A stretch of 37,666 nt of DNA from Desulfobacterales bacterium (GTDB taxonomy: Bacteria; Desulfobacterota; Desulfobacteria; Desulfobacterales; SURF-7): assembly GCA_028277765.1 (NCBI GenBank), contig JANQFQ010000126.1, positions 94,165 through 131,830 on the forward strand, read 5' to 3'. This document shows positions 18,290 through 26,758 of this stretch, one piece after another. The notes under the pieces were generated by a model, which was given only the letters and a program-made list of their open reading frames with translations, did no database searches and had not been told where the DNA came from. The translations under genes and the position numbers were made by a program. Numbering within the stretch: the first letter of the stretch is position 1; the number at the start of each line of letters is the position of its first letter.

Positions 18290-18382
18290 TTAATGCTTCC
18301 TTTTTTGTCCGGCTGATAATGAAATGATCTATTCATGAAAACATTTTTATGTGATAATGTCCTCAAAATCAATATCATTGCA

Positions 18383-19519
18383 TTATATTATCTTCTTTAT
18401 AATTTTTTTTATGTCTGTTTCCGATATAGCGATCGGATTGTTTTTCATCCTATTGGTATCCATCCCCTTAAATAATATGTCACCGGCATCTTTTTTTTCA
18501 ATACCGGCTTCCGAAAGGCTGATTGCAAGATCAATTTTTTTCATTATTGTCACTATTGTTTTTTCAGCCTGTTCCGGTGATGACGCATTAAGCATGTTCA
18601 GTATACTGTTCATTATATTCCTGACGAAACTCGCACCCCTTGTGTCATTCAAAGGATCTTTGTTGAATTCGCAGTTGCGTCTTAATACATGCGGCATCAC
18701 CATCGAAACAGCATGTCCATGCGGTAGGTTGAAAAATGATGTTATGGGATATGACATCGCGTGGGCTGCAGTTGTTTTAGCGATATTAATCGCCCTGCCG
18801 GACATGTTCCCCGCAAAGAGAATCCTTTGTCTTGCAACATTATCAGGATGGTTGACATAATCGACAATACAGTCCAAAATAGCTGCAGCCGACTGCTTGC
18901 TGTATCCCCTTGATTCATCTGTTGAGTGTACTGACCAGAAAGACTCTATGGCCTGACAAAGAGCATCCATTCCAGAACAGGCCGCTGTATAAGGCGGCAG
19001 GCTAATTAGAAAAGAAGGATCCAAAATAGCATAATCCGGCAGCATCGACGGGTGTGAAAGGGAATATTTTTTTTGGTTGATATAAATAACAGAAAAATGC
19101 GTGGATTCACTGCCGGTTCCAGGTGTTGTGGGGACCATTATTGAGGGTATTTTTCTAGGGTTTAATTCGATATTACCTCTAATCGCCGGATCAATATCAT
19201 CCCGGTTTTCTATTAGTATGGAAAGGGCTTTGGCGATATCAATGGCGCTTCCGCCGCCAACACCCATGATCATGTCGCATGCTTTATCCTTGAGTTGTAA
19301 AAATCCTCTTTTAATATCATCAATACTGGGGTTACTATCAAAATCATTAAATTTTATGCACTCTCGCCTTTCAATTAAACTGCCGATCGATTTCTCAGCT
19401 CCTGACAAGGTGTATGATGTTTTTCCACAGACGAGAAATATTTTCTTAACATCAATGGCTGTCAGGATATCATCCAGCTTATCGCATACGTTATATCCTT
19501 TTATTATTTTTTGTTCCAT
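18383..19519 (-). CDS. Iron-containing alcohol dehydrogenase, phosphonoacetaldehyde reductase-like
   Basis: A group III Fe-ADH of 378 residues. The NAD(P)-binding GVGGGSAIDIAKA (~87-98) and VPTTPGTGSEST (~129-140) are clear. Metal-site residues are Asp185, His253 (AAHAMSYP) and His267 (PHGHA); the second usual ligand (His, four residues after the Asp) is Gln189 in MDALCQAIES. From memory, that Gln is usual in the phosphonoacetaldehyde reductase (PhpC-type) subgroup. The gene starts 1 nt after the stop of the phosphonopyruvate decarboxylase gene, which supports reduction of phosphonoacetaldehyde to 2-hydroxyethylphosphonate. Sulfoacetaldehyde reduction to isethionate is the main alternative, since some Fe-ADHs do this. 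Confidence 0.85.
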   Translation of the reverse strand: MEQKIIKGYNVCDKLDDILTAIDVKKIFLVCGKTSYTLSGAEKSIGSLIERRECIKFNDFDSNPSIDDIKRGFLQLKDKACDMIMGVGGGSAIDIAKALSILIENRDDIDPAIRGNIELNPRKIPSIMVPTTPGTGSESTHFSVIYINQKKYSLSHPSMLPDYAILDPSFLISLPPYTAACSGMDALCQAIESFWSVHSTDESRGYSKQSAAAILDCIVDYVNHPDNVARQRILFAGNMSGRAINIAKTTAAHAMSYPITSFFNLPHGHAVSMVMPHVLRRNCEFNKDPLNDTRGASFVRNIMNSILNMLNASSPEQAEKTIVTIMKKIDLAISLSEAGIEKKDAGDILFKGMDTNRMKNNPIAISETDIKKIIKKII

Positions 19520-20656
19520 TTAAATGCTCTTCAGATAAGTCATAAACGCTTCTTTGTTGTCACCAGGAGTTGTTGTGGGACGTCCCAGATCTTTTCGGTG
19601 TCCCTTATTGACCCTGATTTCAAGAAAGAAAGGCTCTTTTTTACTTTTAATGGTTTTCATACATTGATCGATTGTTTCTTGTGTGTCTGCCCTGTACACG
19701 TTTTTATAACCCGAGGCACGGGCAATCTTAATAAAATCGATATGAAATCCTGCTGTAGGCTGTCCGCCCACGGAATCATGGGCCCCGTTGTTTATTACAA
19801 TATGACATAAATTATTACATTGCCGGACGCCATTAACAGTCATACCTCCCATATGCATGATCAGGGCGCCGTCGCCATCAAGACAATATATTCTCGCATG
19901 TTTTTTTCTAATGGCAATGCCGTGGGCGATCTGTGACGCATGTCCCATACCGCCGACAGTCAGAAAATCCCAGCCATGCCCCTGGTTCAATCTTTCCCTG
20001 CACTCAAACACTTCTCTTGATGTCATCCCTGTGGTTGAAACAATAACATCTCCGTATTGGAGATGTTTGATGATAAGCCGGACAGCGTCTTCACGTCTCA
20101 ATTTATATTGGTGAATGGGTTCCGTTTTCTTTTCATATGTTTCAAACACTCCTTTTTTAATCAACAAGACAAACGGTGCTTTATGATTTATCATGTAATT
20201 GGTCGCTTTTTTGACAGCAGAAGAAACCTGTTCCGCAACGAATTCAGCATCAATAATTTCAAAGGGAATTTCCATGGCTTCAAGCATTTTTTCAGTAACC
20301 CTGCCCTGTTTCCTGTGTTGGGGTTCATCGGGAATACTCGGGACACCACGCCATCCAACAATCAGAAGAATCGGGATGGCGTATACTTCTTTATCGGCAA
20401 TGGATAACAAAGGATTGATCGCGTTCCCCAGACCTGAATTCTGTAAATATACTGCTCCTGCCCTCCCTTCAGCCAGATAATATCCTGATGCCAGGCCAAT
20501 GGCATTCCCCTCATTCGCGCAAATAATATGGTTCTCATTAGCAACATGGTTTTCCAGGTAGGAGCAAAAATATTTTAGAAGGGAGTCAGGAACGCCTGCA
20601 AAAAAATCAATTTTGCTGGATTTGAGCAGATTAAAAAAAGTTTCAGGTTTAATCAT
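19520..20656 (-). CDS. Phosphonopyruvate decarboxylase
   Basis: A ThDP-dependent decarboxylase of 378 residues that converts phosphonopyruvate to phosphonoacetaldehyde, the step that makes phosphonate biosynthesis irreversible. Features are FFAGVPDSLLKYF at the N-terminus, the ThDP-activating Glu49 (ANEGNAIGLASGYYLAEG), QNSGLGNAINPL, the Ppd signature GWRGVPSIPDEPQHRKQG (101-118), and the ThDP/Mg motif GDG (261-263) ... NN (289-290). Sulfopyruvate decarboxylase is homologous, but the GWRG..DEPQH..QG block points to Ppd. No PEP mutase, which normally supplies the substrate, lies in the window. It is spaced 6 nt from the DUF4956 gene and 0 nt from the Fe-ADH. Confidence 0.9.
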   Translation of the reverse strand: MIKPETFFNLLKSSKIDFFAGVPDSLLKYFCSYLENHVANENHIICANEGNAIGLASGYYLAEGRAGAVYLQNSGLGNAINPLLSIADKEVYAIPILLIVGWRGVPSIPDEPQHRKQGRVTEKMLEAMEIPFEIIDAEFVAEQVSSAVKKATNYMINHKAPFVLLIKKGVFETYEKKTEPIHQYKLRREDAVRLIIKHLQYGDVIVSTTGMTSREVFECRERLNQGHGWDFLTVGGMGHASQIAHGIAIRKKHARIYCLDGDGALIMHMGGMTVNGVRQCNNLCHIVINNGAHDSVGGQPTAGFHIDFIKIARASGYKNVYRADTQETIDQCMKTIKSKKEPFFLEIRVNKGHRKDLGRPTTTPGDNKEAFMTYLKSI

Positions 20657-20661
20657 ACAGA

Positions 20662-21345
20662 CTAATAATCTACATCACTCTTTGAAGCGATCAGTACGAC
20701 CTCGGATGCCCCTTTGATCGCGCTGAATGCACCAGTCAGTTTTTCAGAAGTAGTATCTTCTTTAAGGGTAATATCATATGTAAGCTTAAGAAGCTTTCCA
20801 TCCGCAGATGGTTCTATGTGAAGCAAATGTGACCGTTTGGCGTATTTATTGATGGCCTCAAGGTAATCTTCACTGCTAAATTCCTGATCAAAACAGAATC
20901 TGAGAATGAATTCGCTTTTATATAATGCACCATAATTGATTTTATAAATAACAATGGCAAGAATACTGAGAAACGCGGTTCCAGATAGAGCCAAAAAATA
21001 ATTAGATGTGCCAGCAGCCATTCCAACAGCAAGCGCCATAAAGATAAAAGCTGTATCTTTTGTATCTTTTACAACTGTTCTAAAACGTATAATAGATAAT
21101 GCACCAACCAGCGCAAAAGCACGCGCCAGGCTTCCACCTATAACCATCATAACAATAGCGACAATCACAGATACATAAAGAATTGTTTGAGTAAAAGACT
21201 GTGAATAAGAGAGGCCCTTATGCGTATACCGATATATAGTTGCAATAATAAAACCGAGGATTATCGACAGTGTTATGTTTATTAACATCTCCGGCTTAGC
21301 ATAAGTTAACAGGTTCCCTGTTTGGTCCAAAAGCTGATTAGGCAT
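20662..21345 (-). CDS. DUF4956 membrane protein
   Basis: A protein of about 227 residues with three to four N-terminal membrane segments and a ~100-residue soluble C-terminal domain. The family block ALVGALSIIRFRTVVKDTKD is unmistakable. The start is taken as the ATG at 21343-21345 because an AAAGGAG site sits just before it; the frame extends 9 codons further upstream without a ribosome site. DUF4956 proteins commonly sit beside VTC-domain and CotH genes, as here, where VTC is immediately upstream. The biochemical role is not known; a channel or partner for polyphosphate handling is only a guess. Confidence 0.9.
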   Translation of the reverse strand: MPNQLLDQTGNLLTYAKPEMLINITLSIILGFIIATIYRYTHKGLSYSQSFTQTILYVSVIVAIVMMVIGGSLARAFALVGALSIIRFRTVVKDTKDTAFIFMALAVGMAAGTSNYFLALSGTAFLSILAIVIYKINYGALYKSEFILRFCFDQEFSSEDYLEAINKYAKRSHLLHIEPSADGKLLKLTYDITLKEDTTSEKLTGAFSAIKGASEVVLIASKSDVDY

Positions 21346-21379
21346 AATCTCTCCTTTAGTTAAATATTGCACTGAAACC

Positions 21380-22126
21380 TTACGATAAATTTACAGCAAG
21401 CTCAAGAGTCTCAATACCTTCACATATTTTTGATAAAGATACCCTCCATAAATTATAGGATTGAATAATCCTGTGGAACCATGAAGGGATATGCCGCCTG
21501 AATTTCACTTCCATAACTGTATAGCCTGGAATCAAGTTTCGGCAGCGGTCCGTGGATGATGGGAACATTGATTTAGTGACCGTCCCCTGAAGCTGTTCAT
21601 CAAAGGTAAGCCTGAATTCCGGGTCGTATTTGCTTATATAAGGTCTGCGGAAATAATCGATCAGCGCCACAGGACGGATTCTTTTTTTATGTATTTCATA
21701 TTCAAATTGTGTTCGCAGTGGGCTCTCTGGAACATGTTTCAATAGAAAAGCGGCAAGATCATCCCCCTTCTCTTTTATACCGCCTGAGACAGTTTTCACG
21801 ATATCCCGATGTTTAAACACAAGATTGTTGTGGCGGCCCTTGATTTCAAGGAAATACGGAGTGTCATCATCAGGATTGTCGGTATAGGTCCGTACCCTGA
21901 ATTTTGACCGTGTATGGAGTCCGTCAATTTTATCAAAAAAGGCTGTGTAGTAGGGATCATCAAAATACAGGCTGCGTACAAGGTATTGATGATGAGGACG
22001 GTTTTCCACAAAAGGATCAAAATCGAGAAAATACTTCAGTTCGCTTTCCACCTCATCTCGAAGGTCTTTAGCAAGTACATATTTAAATTCAAATCTTGCA
22101 AAGTGAAGTTTAGTCTTTGATGCCAC
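21380..22126 (-). CDS. VTC-domain polyphosphate polymerase-like protein
   Basis: A compact 248-residue triphosphate-tunnel-type enzyme with no membrane segment. The charged residues that line the VTC tunnel are retained: RFEFKY (11-16), SLYFDDP (52-58), KFRVRTY (R77, R79), FLEIKGR (E94, K96), VALIDYFRRPY, FRLTFDEQL (R172), and VMEVKFRR (E206, K208). In yeast Vtc4 this fold makes polyphosphate from ATP. Activity in this short bacterial form is likely but unproven. The start is a GTG (22124-22126) with an AGGAAG site upstream. It sits immediately before the DUF4956 gene, a common pairing with CotH genes, and a cotH-like gene is in the same run. Confidence 0.9.
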   Translation of the reverse strand: MASKTKLHFARFEFKYVLAKDLRDEVESELKYFLDFDPFVENRPHHQYLVRSLYFDDPYYTAFFDKIDGLHTRSKFRVRTYTDNPDDDTPYFLEIKGRHNNLVFKHRDIVKTVSGGIKEKGDDLAAFLLKHVPESPLRTQFEYEIHKKRIRPVALIDYFRRPYISKYDPEFRLTFDEQLQGTVTKSMFPSSTDRCRNLIPGYTVMEVKFRRHIPSWFHRIIQSYNLWRVSLSKICEGIETLELAVNLS

Positions 22127-22155
22127 TTTTATAAGCTTCCTGATACAGATTATAT

Positions 22156-23022
22156 TTACTGTTTATCCTTACGTATAAAACGAAAAAAGATGCATGCTGC
22201 CCCTATCATTGTTCCCAGCAAAAGAATAAACATAATTAAATTCTTAACGCTATAAAAACCTTTGCCGTCTTCAAGCAATGATTTAAATATATATTGATTT
22301 AATCTGTCAGACATTTCCTGTTTTTCCTGAAACTGACGAGATGCAAGTTTCATCAGACTGTCAGCTGAAAAATGTTTTTCAAACTCCTTGTATAATTGAG
22401 GAAGCGATTTTTCGCCGGAAGATAAAGATTGGTCCGCAATCTGATCCAACCGTTCTGAAAAAAGCCCTGCAAATGGTTCCATTATAGATGCCGCAATTTC
22501 ATTCTCCGGTTTAAATCCGACCTTAAAATCAAGGATGCACTCATCATTAGTAATGTCATTGTAAATCAATTGTATGGATATTGCTAACTCTCCGGTTACA
22601 GGGACGTCAAATGCATCAGCTGTACCGGAACCGCTATAGCAGATAGCCTTTTCAGACAAAACAGTTCTTTTAAGATCCAAAACACTTTTGAAGCTTTTAA
22701 TCGTAAATTTATCCGGTGTCCCGTTAATTTTATATTTTGATAAAACAGGAAGAATCTCTTTATAACTGTCTGGATCAGACATGCGTAAAATATCCAGGAT
22801 GTAAACAGAGTTTTCAATGATGAAATGAACCTGTTCGGGTGTTAACCGTATTATCCGATTTTTATATTCTTTAACACAGACCGCATTATTTAAAACAGTA
22901 TTACAGTCGATCGTGGAAGCATGACCGGTCGTATGATAAAACAATATAAGAACCGTTATAATCGAAAAAATATACAAACGGTAAAAAAAATAGTTAATAA
23001 TTATAATCCTGTTTAAACGCAT
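22156..23022 (-). CDS. Membrane-anchored extracytoplasmic protein of unknown function
   Basis: I do not recognise this protein (288 residues from the ATG at 23020-23022; a TTG three codons earlier is an alternative). The N-terminus is a signal peptide or anchor (YIFSIITVLILFYHTTGHAS). Then comes a ~210-residue extracytoplasmic part with a paired-cysteine N-end (DCNTVLNNAVCVKEY) and a mixed alpha/beta middle (GELAISIQLIYND, CILDFKVGFKPENE). A single C-terminal membrane helix (LIMFILLLGTMIGAACIFF) is followed by the basic tail RFIRKDKQ. It starts about 10 nt after the GMC gene and lies just before VTC, so it may link the dehydrogenase and phosphate modules at the membrane. Confidence 0.7.
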   Translation of the reverse strand: MRLNRIIIINYFFYRLYIFSIITVLILFYHTTGHASTIDCNTVLNNAVCVKEYKNRIIRLTPEQVHFIIENSVYILDILRMSDPDSYKEILPVLSKYKINGTPDKFTIKSFKSVLDLKRTVLSEKAICYSGSGTADAFDVPVTGELAISIQLIYNDITNDECILDFKVGFKPENEIAASIMEPFAGLFSERLDQIADQSLSSGEKSLPQLYKEFEKHFSADSLMKLASRQFQEKQEMSDRLNQYIFKSLLEDGKGFYSVKNLIMFILLLGTMIGAACIFFRFIRKDKQ

Positions 23023-23034
23023 GTGTATCAAGTT

Positions 23035-24639
23035 TTATAGTTTAATAGAATCCAAACATTTTAATGTAAGAGCTGCAATAGTAAGTGTTGGATTAAAGCA
23101 TGTAGATGTAACAAATGAACCCCCGCCAAGAATATAAAGATTATCATGATCAAATGATTTCAGATTATGATCAACAACACCCTCTTTTGGATTATTTCCC
23201 ATTCGATATGTACCAAAAGGATGGTTTCCGTTTATTCCAAAGCCAAAAGGTTCAAAATTGACTTCAGGGGCGGTTTCACGCATAGCATATTCAACAAAAT
23301 CTTTTACACCTTCTTCATAGGTGCCCCATTTAATATTGCTTACCGGTAATGGTATACCAAAATGATCTTTGTCATTTTTATCCAAAGATATTGTATTGTT
23401 CCTGTTTGGCAGGATTTCAAATGGGGCGGTAATATTAGTACGTCGTAATTGATCTTCAGCTTTTTTAACGAGTGTGCCGCCCCAATGACCATCATTTACG
23501 AGAATATCGACATATCTATACAATCCACCATGTGTCCAAATGATGTTCCAAACTTCTAATAAAAAAGCAGAAATTGTTGAACGATGTTTTCCGTCGCTAT
23601 ATTTAGCACAAACTGATGTTATGGGTCGCCCTCTAAAGGGATAAGTAAACTCAGGGAATTCAAGGAGCCAGACAAAAGCACCTGTAGACATGAAATATTT
23701 GCCGACAAGACCGTGTCGGTTTGCTAAACCTTCTGGAAACCTTTTGTTAGCTGAATGCAGCAGAAGCCTTGTATTTTCAATAGTGTTGGCAGCAAGGATA
23801 AATATATCTCCTGATACTTCAAAAGATGGATGATGTTCAGGTAAAACAGTGACGGAGTTGATACGGTCTGTTTTTTCATCAATGTTTAATCCAATTACAA
23901 CTGATCTTTTCAGCAAAGAACAGTTTTTTCTAGCCAGGGCATCTCCCAGATGATTTTGTACAGGATGATATCTTGCTTCTGTTGGGCAGAACGGAACACA
24001 TGAACGTGCGCCGACGCATGGTCCCCTTCCCTTGTATTTTTTTGATGCAACAGCTGCTGGTACGGGCATAAGGGGAAAAGCTTTGCCAAGATATTTATCA
24101 AAAACGGAGTCAAGATAAGACTGCCTGAATGCGGGCATCGGGTATGGCGTTTGCCTGGGCCACAGTTTAAATGGATCTGCGCCTGATACACCAAGTTCAT
24201 TCTCCGCTTTTCCATACCATGGCTCGAGTTCTTCATAAGTTACAGGCCAGTCTTCACCTACACCATATAAGGAGCGGAGTTTAAAGTCGTTTGGTTTAAA
24301 ACGGAATGCAGTACCGCTCCAAACAGCACCTGATCCCCCGACACCGAATTTCATATTATACAGAAATGCAGGTTCTGAATTTTTCGTTTTTATTTCAACA
24401 CGTTCATATGGATCATCTTGAGAGACAGTTACCCACCTGCTTGAGCCCTGAACATTTATATGTTCTTCACTCCATACGTTTTTAACGAATTTTGTATTCC
24501 ATTGGTCATCAGTATATGGAAAATAATCGCCTCCTCTTTCAATAATACAGACTTCTTTCCCTTGACGGGTAAAATGATCAGCTGCTAATCCCCCGGTTAG
24601 TCCTGAACCAATAATGATGACATCAAATTTTTTTTCCAT
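23035..24639 (-). CDS. GMC-family FAD dehydrogenase with a 3Fe-4S-type cysteine motif (gluconate/glucose dehydrogenase-like large subunit)
   Basis: The flavoprotein subunit of a membrane-bound, electron-transferring sugar/alcohol dehydrogenase (534 residues). The FAD motif DVIIIGSGLTGGLAADHF (6-23) and the second FAD block GVGGSGAVWSGTAFRF are present. C208-x5-C214-x3-C218 (CVGARSCVPFCPTEARY) matches the spacing of the iron-sulfur cluster of bacterial FAD-dependent glucose dehydrogenases. The C-terminal active-site region is HPFGTYRMG ... CFNPTLTIAAL. It has no signal peptide; export by hitchhiking on the Tat-signal small subunit encoded two genes upstream is expected. The electron acceptor would be the adjacent pentaheme cytochrome. 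The substrate is unknown; a glycan end group or free sugar is inferred from context. Confidence 0.9.
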   Translation of the reverse strand: MEKKFDVIIIGSGLTGGLAADHFTRQGKEVCIIERGGDYFPYTDDQWNTKFVKNVWSEEHINVQGSSRWVTVSQDDPYERVEIKTKNSEPAFLYNMKFGVGGSGAVWSGTAFRFKPNDFKLRSLYGVGEDWPVTYEELEPWYGKAENELGVSGADPFKLWPRQTPYPMPAFRQSYLDSVFDKYLGKAFPLMPVPAAVASKKYKGRGPCVGARSCVPFCPTEARYHPVQNHLGDALARKNCSLLKRSVVIGLNIDEKTDRINSVTVLPEHHPSFEVSGDIFILAANTIENTRLLLHSANKRFPEGLANRHGLVGKYFMSTGAFVWLLEFPEFTYPFRGRPITSVCAKYSDGKHRSTISAFLLEVWNIIWTHGGLYRYVDILVNDGHWGGTLVKKAEDQLRRTNITAPFEILPNRNNTISLDKNDKDHFGIPLPVSNIKWGTYEEGVKDFVEYAMRETAPEVNFEPFGFGINGNHPFGTYRMGNNPKEGVVDHNLKSFDHDNLYILGGGSFVTSTCFNPTLTIAALTLKCLDSIKL

Positions 24640-24647
24640 TGGAGATA

Positions 24648-25415
24648 TTACTTTTCTATCAAGTGTTCAAGTTTGTTCAGGTTATCATGAGCAATTTCTT
24701 TTAATGATGATGACGGAGGCATGTCATAGAATTTAATCCCTACTTTTAAAGCCAGATAATCAGCAGGTTGAGTAATTAGTCCAAACGCTTCAAGCTTACC
24801 ATAGGTTACCCCACCTTTTAAATGACAAGCAATGCATGACCTATGAATAGTATTTTCAAGTATCTGTTTTTCTTTTTCATATTCTGAAGTATTAGTATAA
24901 ATGAATTCTTTTGTTTTTTTCCAATTAAAAACAGGCTCTCTACCATGCTCCATGCCGCCATGACAATCAACACAATTCATCTTCGTGTTAATGTCCTCCA
25001 TGATATATTTGTGAATATCAACTATTTCCTTCTTCAAACCATTTCTTTGAATCCCAGCAATATGGCATTTTAAACAGGCATCATTAAAAACAAATTCATG
25101 TCTTATTTCTGACTTGCCATTAAAATGCTGTAGATTAATAGGGCCGCTAAATAGTGTTTTATAAGTGTCTTTAATTCCACTTTTAAGTTTATATGTATAC
25201 TTTTTCGTAACATCAGTTGTCACATGACATTCAGTGCAGTTAATCAGTCTTTCTCTGTTTTTTACATGAGGTGATTGGGTACTTAAAAAATGAAACTCTT
25301 TCATGGAATGGCAGGATATACAGAAACCTGTTTTAGCAGTTATATTGTCCAGTCCTGCCACCCAGAAGATAATGCCCGTCAGAAAGATTATTATATAAAT
25401 AAATGTTTTTAACAT
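24648..25415 (-). CDS. Membrane-anchored pentaheme c-type cytochrome (NapC/NirT-like)
   Basis: A 255-residue protein with an N-terminal membrane helix (FIYIIIFLTGIIFWVAG, ~5-21) and five CxxCH heme sites at C32, C60, C114, C148 and C194. The first (GFCISCHSMKEF) and the overall start are typical of NapC/NirT/NrfH quinol-oxidising cytochromes. A C-terminal stretch with MPPSS could supply an axial Met. NapC-type proteins usually move electrons from the quinone pool to a periplasmic partner, but here the flow may run the other way, from the GMC dehydrogenase to quinone or extracellular carriers. It lies between the small and large dehydrogenase subunits (30 bp and 9 bp), replacing the triheme cytochrome of classic gluconate dehydrogenase. 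Confidence 0.9.
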   Translation of the reverse strand: MLKTFIYIIIFLTGIIFWVAGLDNITAKTGFCISCHSMKEFHFLSTQSPHVKNRERLINCTECHVTTDVTKKYTYKLKSGIKDTYKTLFSGPINLQHFNGKSEIRHEFVFNDACLKCHIAGIQRNGLKKEIVDIHKYIMEDINTKMNCVDCHGGMEHGREPVFNWKKTKEFIYTNTSEYEKEKQILENTIHRSCIACHLKGGVTYGKLEAFGLITQPADYLALKVGIKFYDMPPSSSLKEIAHDNLNKLEHLIEK

Positions 25416-25444
25416 TAGTTCCTAATAAATATATATCAAACGCT

Positions 25445-25984
25445 TTAAATCGAACTTGGTTTTCGGTGATATTCTTCCCATGATGGATCTGCCTTAAACA
25501 AGTTCGGCCATTTTTCAGGATAACCGTATTTAACATAAGGAAATGGCATAATGTGTCTGATATTCTGAATCAGTTTTTTTCGGGCATAATCGAACTTACT
25601 TAACACTTGCCGGTTACTAGTATTATTAATGTAATCCACGATCAGAATTTCACGCTTTTGAATATCATATTCGTAAAATTTATTATTTGATGTTGAGTAT
25701 AATTTTTTAAAAAAAGTATTATTAATAATCTTCCACTCTTTTCTGCATCTATTAATTATATTAATATGAAGAGATAATTGATCTATAGAAAGAAAGGGAT
25801 AGACAGTTTCAATAAAAGCGAGCCTGTCAAGTGTTTCTTCATTATTAGAATAAACCGAGGGGACTTTATTAAAAAACCAACTGCATCTTGATAACAGGTA
25901 TACTGATGTCCCGGTAAAAAAAGAACCCAAAGAAAGAATTTTTAAAAATTTTCTTCTATTCATTTTTTTTAAAAAATTATTCAT
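25445..25984 (-). CDS. Tat-exported small subunit, gluconate 2-dehydrogenase subunit 3-like
   Basis: A 179-residue protein with a twin-arginine signal (MNRRKFLKILSLGSFF; RR at 9-10) followed by a hydrophobic segment. The rest is helical, with an ETVYPFLSIDQLS block and a C-terminal part ending in ADPSWEEYHRKPSSI, consistent with the subunit 3 family, though divergent. In such enzymes the small subunit carries the folded flavoprotein across the membrane. It overlaps the upstream glycosyltransferase gene by 4 nt (ATGA), and the cytochrome gene follows 30 bp later. The family call rests on the Tat signal, size and neighbours rather than on strong motifs. Confidence 0.7.
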   Translation of the reverse strand: MNNFLKKMNRRKFLKILSLGSFFTGTSVYLLSRCSWFFNKVPSVYSNNEETLDRLAFIETVYPFLSIDQLSLHINIINRCRKEWKIINNTFFKKLYSTSNNKFYEYDIQKREILIVDYINNTSNRQVLSKFDYARKKLIQNIRHIMPFPYVKYGYPEKWPNLFKADPSWEEYHRKPSSI

Positions 25985-26688
25985 TTGAATAAATTATATT
26001 TTATTATGCACCATAGTGCCCTTATTCCGTCTTTCCAGTTTATCTTTTTTCCTTCTTCATAAGTGCGACCGTAATAAGAAATCGGGACTTCATAAATTCT
26101 AAGGTTTTTTTTCGCGATTTTCGCGGTAATTTCAGGCTCAAATCCGAAACGTGATTCTTCTATTATGATTCCTTCAAGAGCGTTTTTTGTAAATACCTTG
26201 TAACATGTTTCCATGTCAGTAAGGTTGAGATTAGTAAAAAAATTAGACAAAAGGGTTAGAAACCTATTCCCGATATAGTGCCAGAAATATAATACTCTAT
26301 GTGCGCCATGACCGGCAAAACGTGATCCATAGACCACATCTGCATTTCCTGAGAGTATCGGTCCTAAAAGAACAGGATATTCATCTGGATCATATTCTAG
26401 GTCCGCATCTTGTATCAAAACAATATCGCCTTCAGCATGGGAAATACCGGTCTGGAGTGCTTTACCTTTCCCGCAATTTTTCTTATGGGACAAAAATTTT
26501 ATACATGGGTCATTAATTTTTTGAATACTATCTGGGGTGCCGTCAGTAGAACCATCATCAATTATGATAATCTCTTTTTCATATGGGGTTGATAGGACTG
26601 CTTTAATAGCCTGCATAATCCTGTCTTTTTCGTTAAACACAGGCATGATAATACTTAAGACAAATTGGTCTGTTTCTATCTTTTTCAT
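25981..26688 (-). CDS. DPM1-like polyprenyl-phosphate glycosyltransferase (GT2)
   Basis: A soluble GT2 of 235 residues, of the type that transfers a sugar from a nucleotide donor to dolichyl or undecaprenyl phosphate on the cytoplasmic face. Blocks: LSIIMPVFNEKDRI, IIIDDGSTDGT, GKGKALQTGISHAEGD, LIQDADLEYDPDEY (donor and metal site), YGSRFAG, FGFEPEITAKIAKK and ISYYGRTYEEGKKI. There is no C-terminal membrane domain. It lies right after the CotH-like gene. The product, a polyprenyl-phosphate sugar, is the donor that GT39/ArnT-like enzymes encoded upstream would use. Confidence 0.93.
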   Translation of the reverse strand: MKKIETDQFVLSIIMPVFNEKDRIMQAIKAVLSTPYEKEIIIIDDGSTDGTPDSIQKINDPCIKFLSHKKNCGKGKALQTGISHAEGDIVLIQDADLEYDPDEYPVLLGPILSGNADVVYGSRFAGHGAHRVLYFWHYIGNRFLTLLSNFFTNLNLTDMETCYKVFTKNALEGIIIEESRFGFEPEITAKIAKKNLRIYEVPISYYGRTYEEGKKINWKDGIRALWCIIKYNLFK

Positions 26689-26758
26689 ATATAAAGAACT
26701 ATTATATAAATTAATTGTAGAGCTATATTAATCATTCCAAAACAAATAATCAAGGGCT

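Noticed and set aside
19520..20656. Sulfopyruvate decarboxylase as primary call
   Set aside because: The GWRG..DEPQH..QG block and single-chain length fit phosphonopyruvate decarboxylase better; kept only as an alternative.
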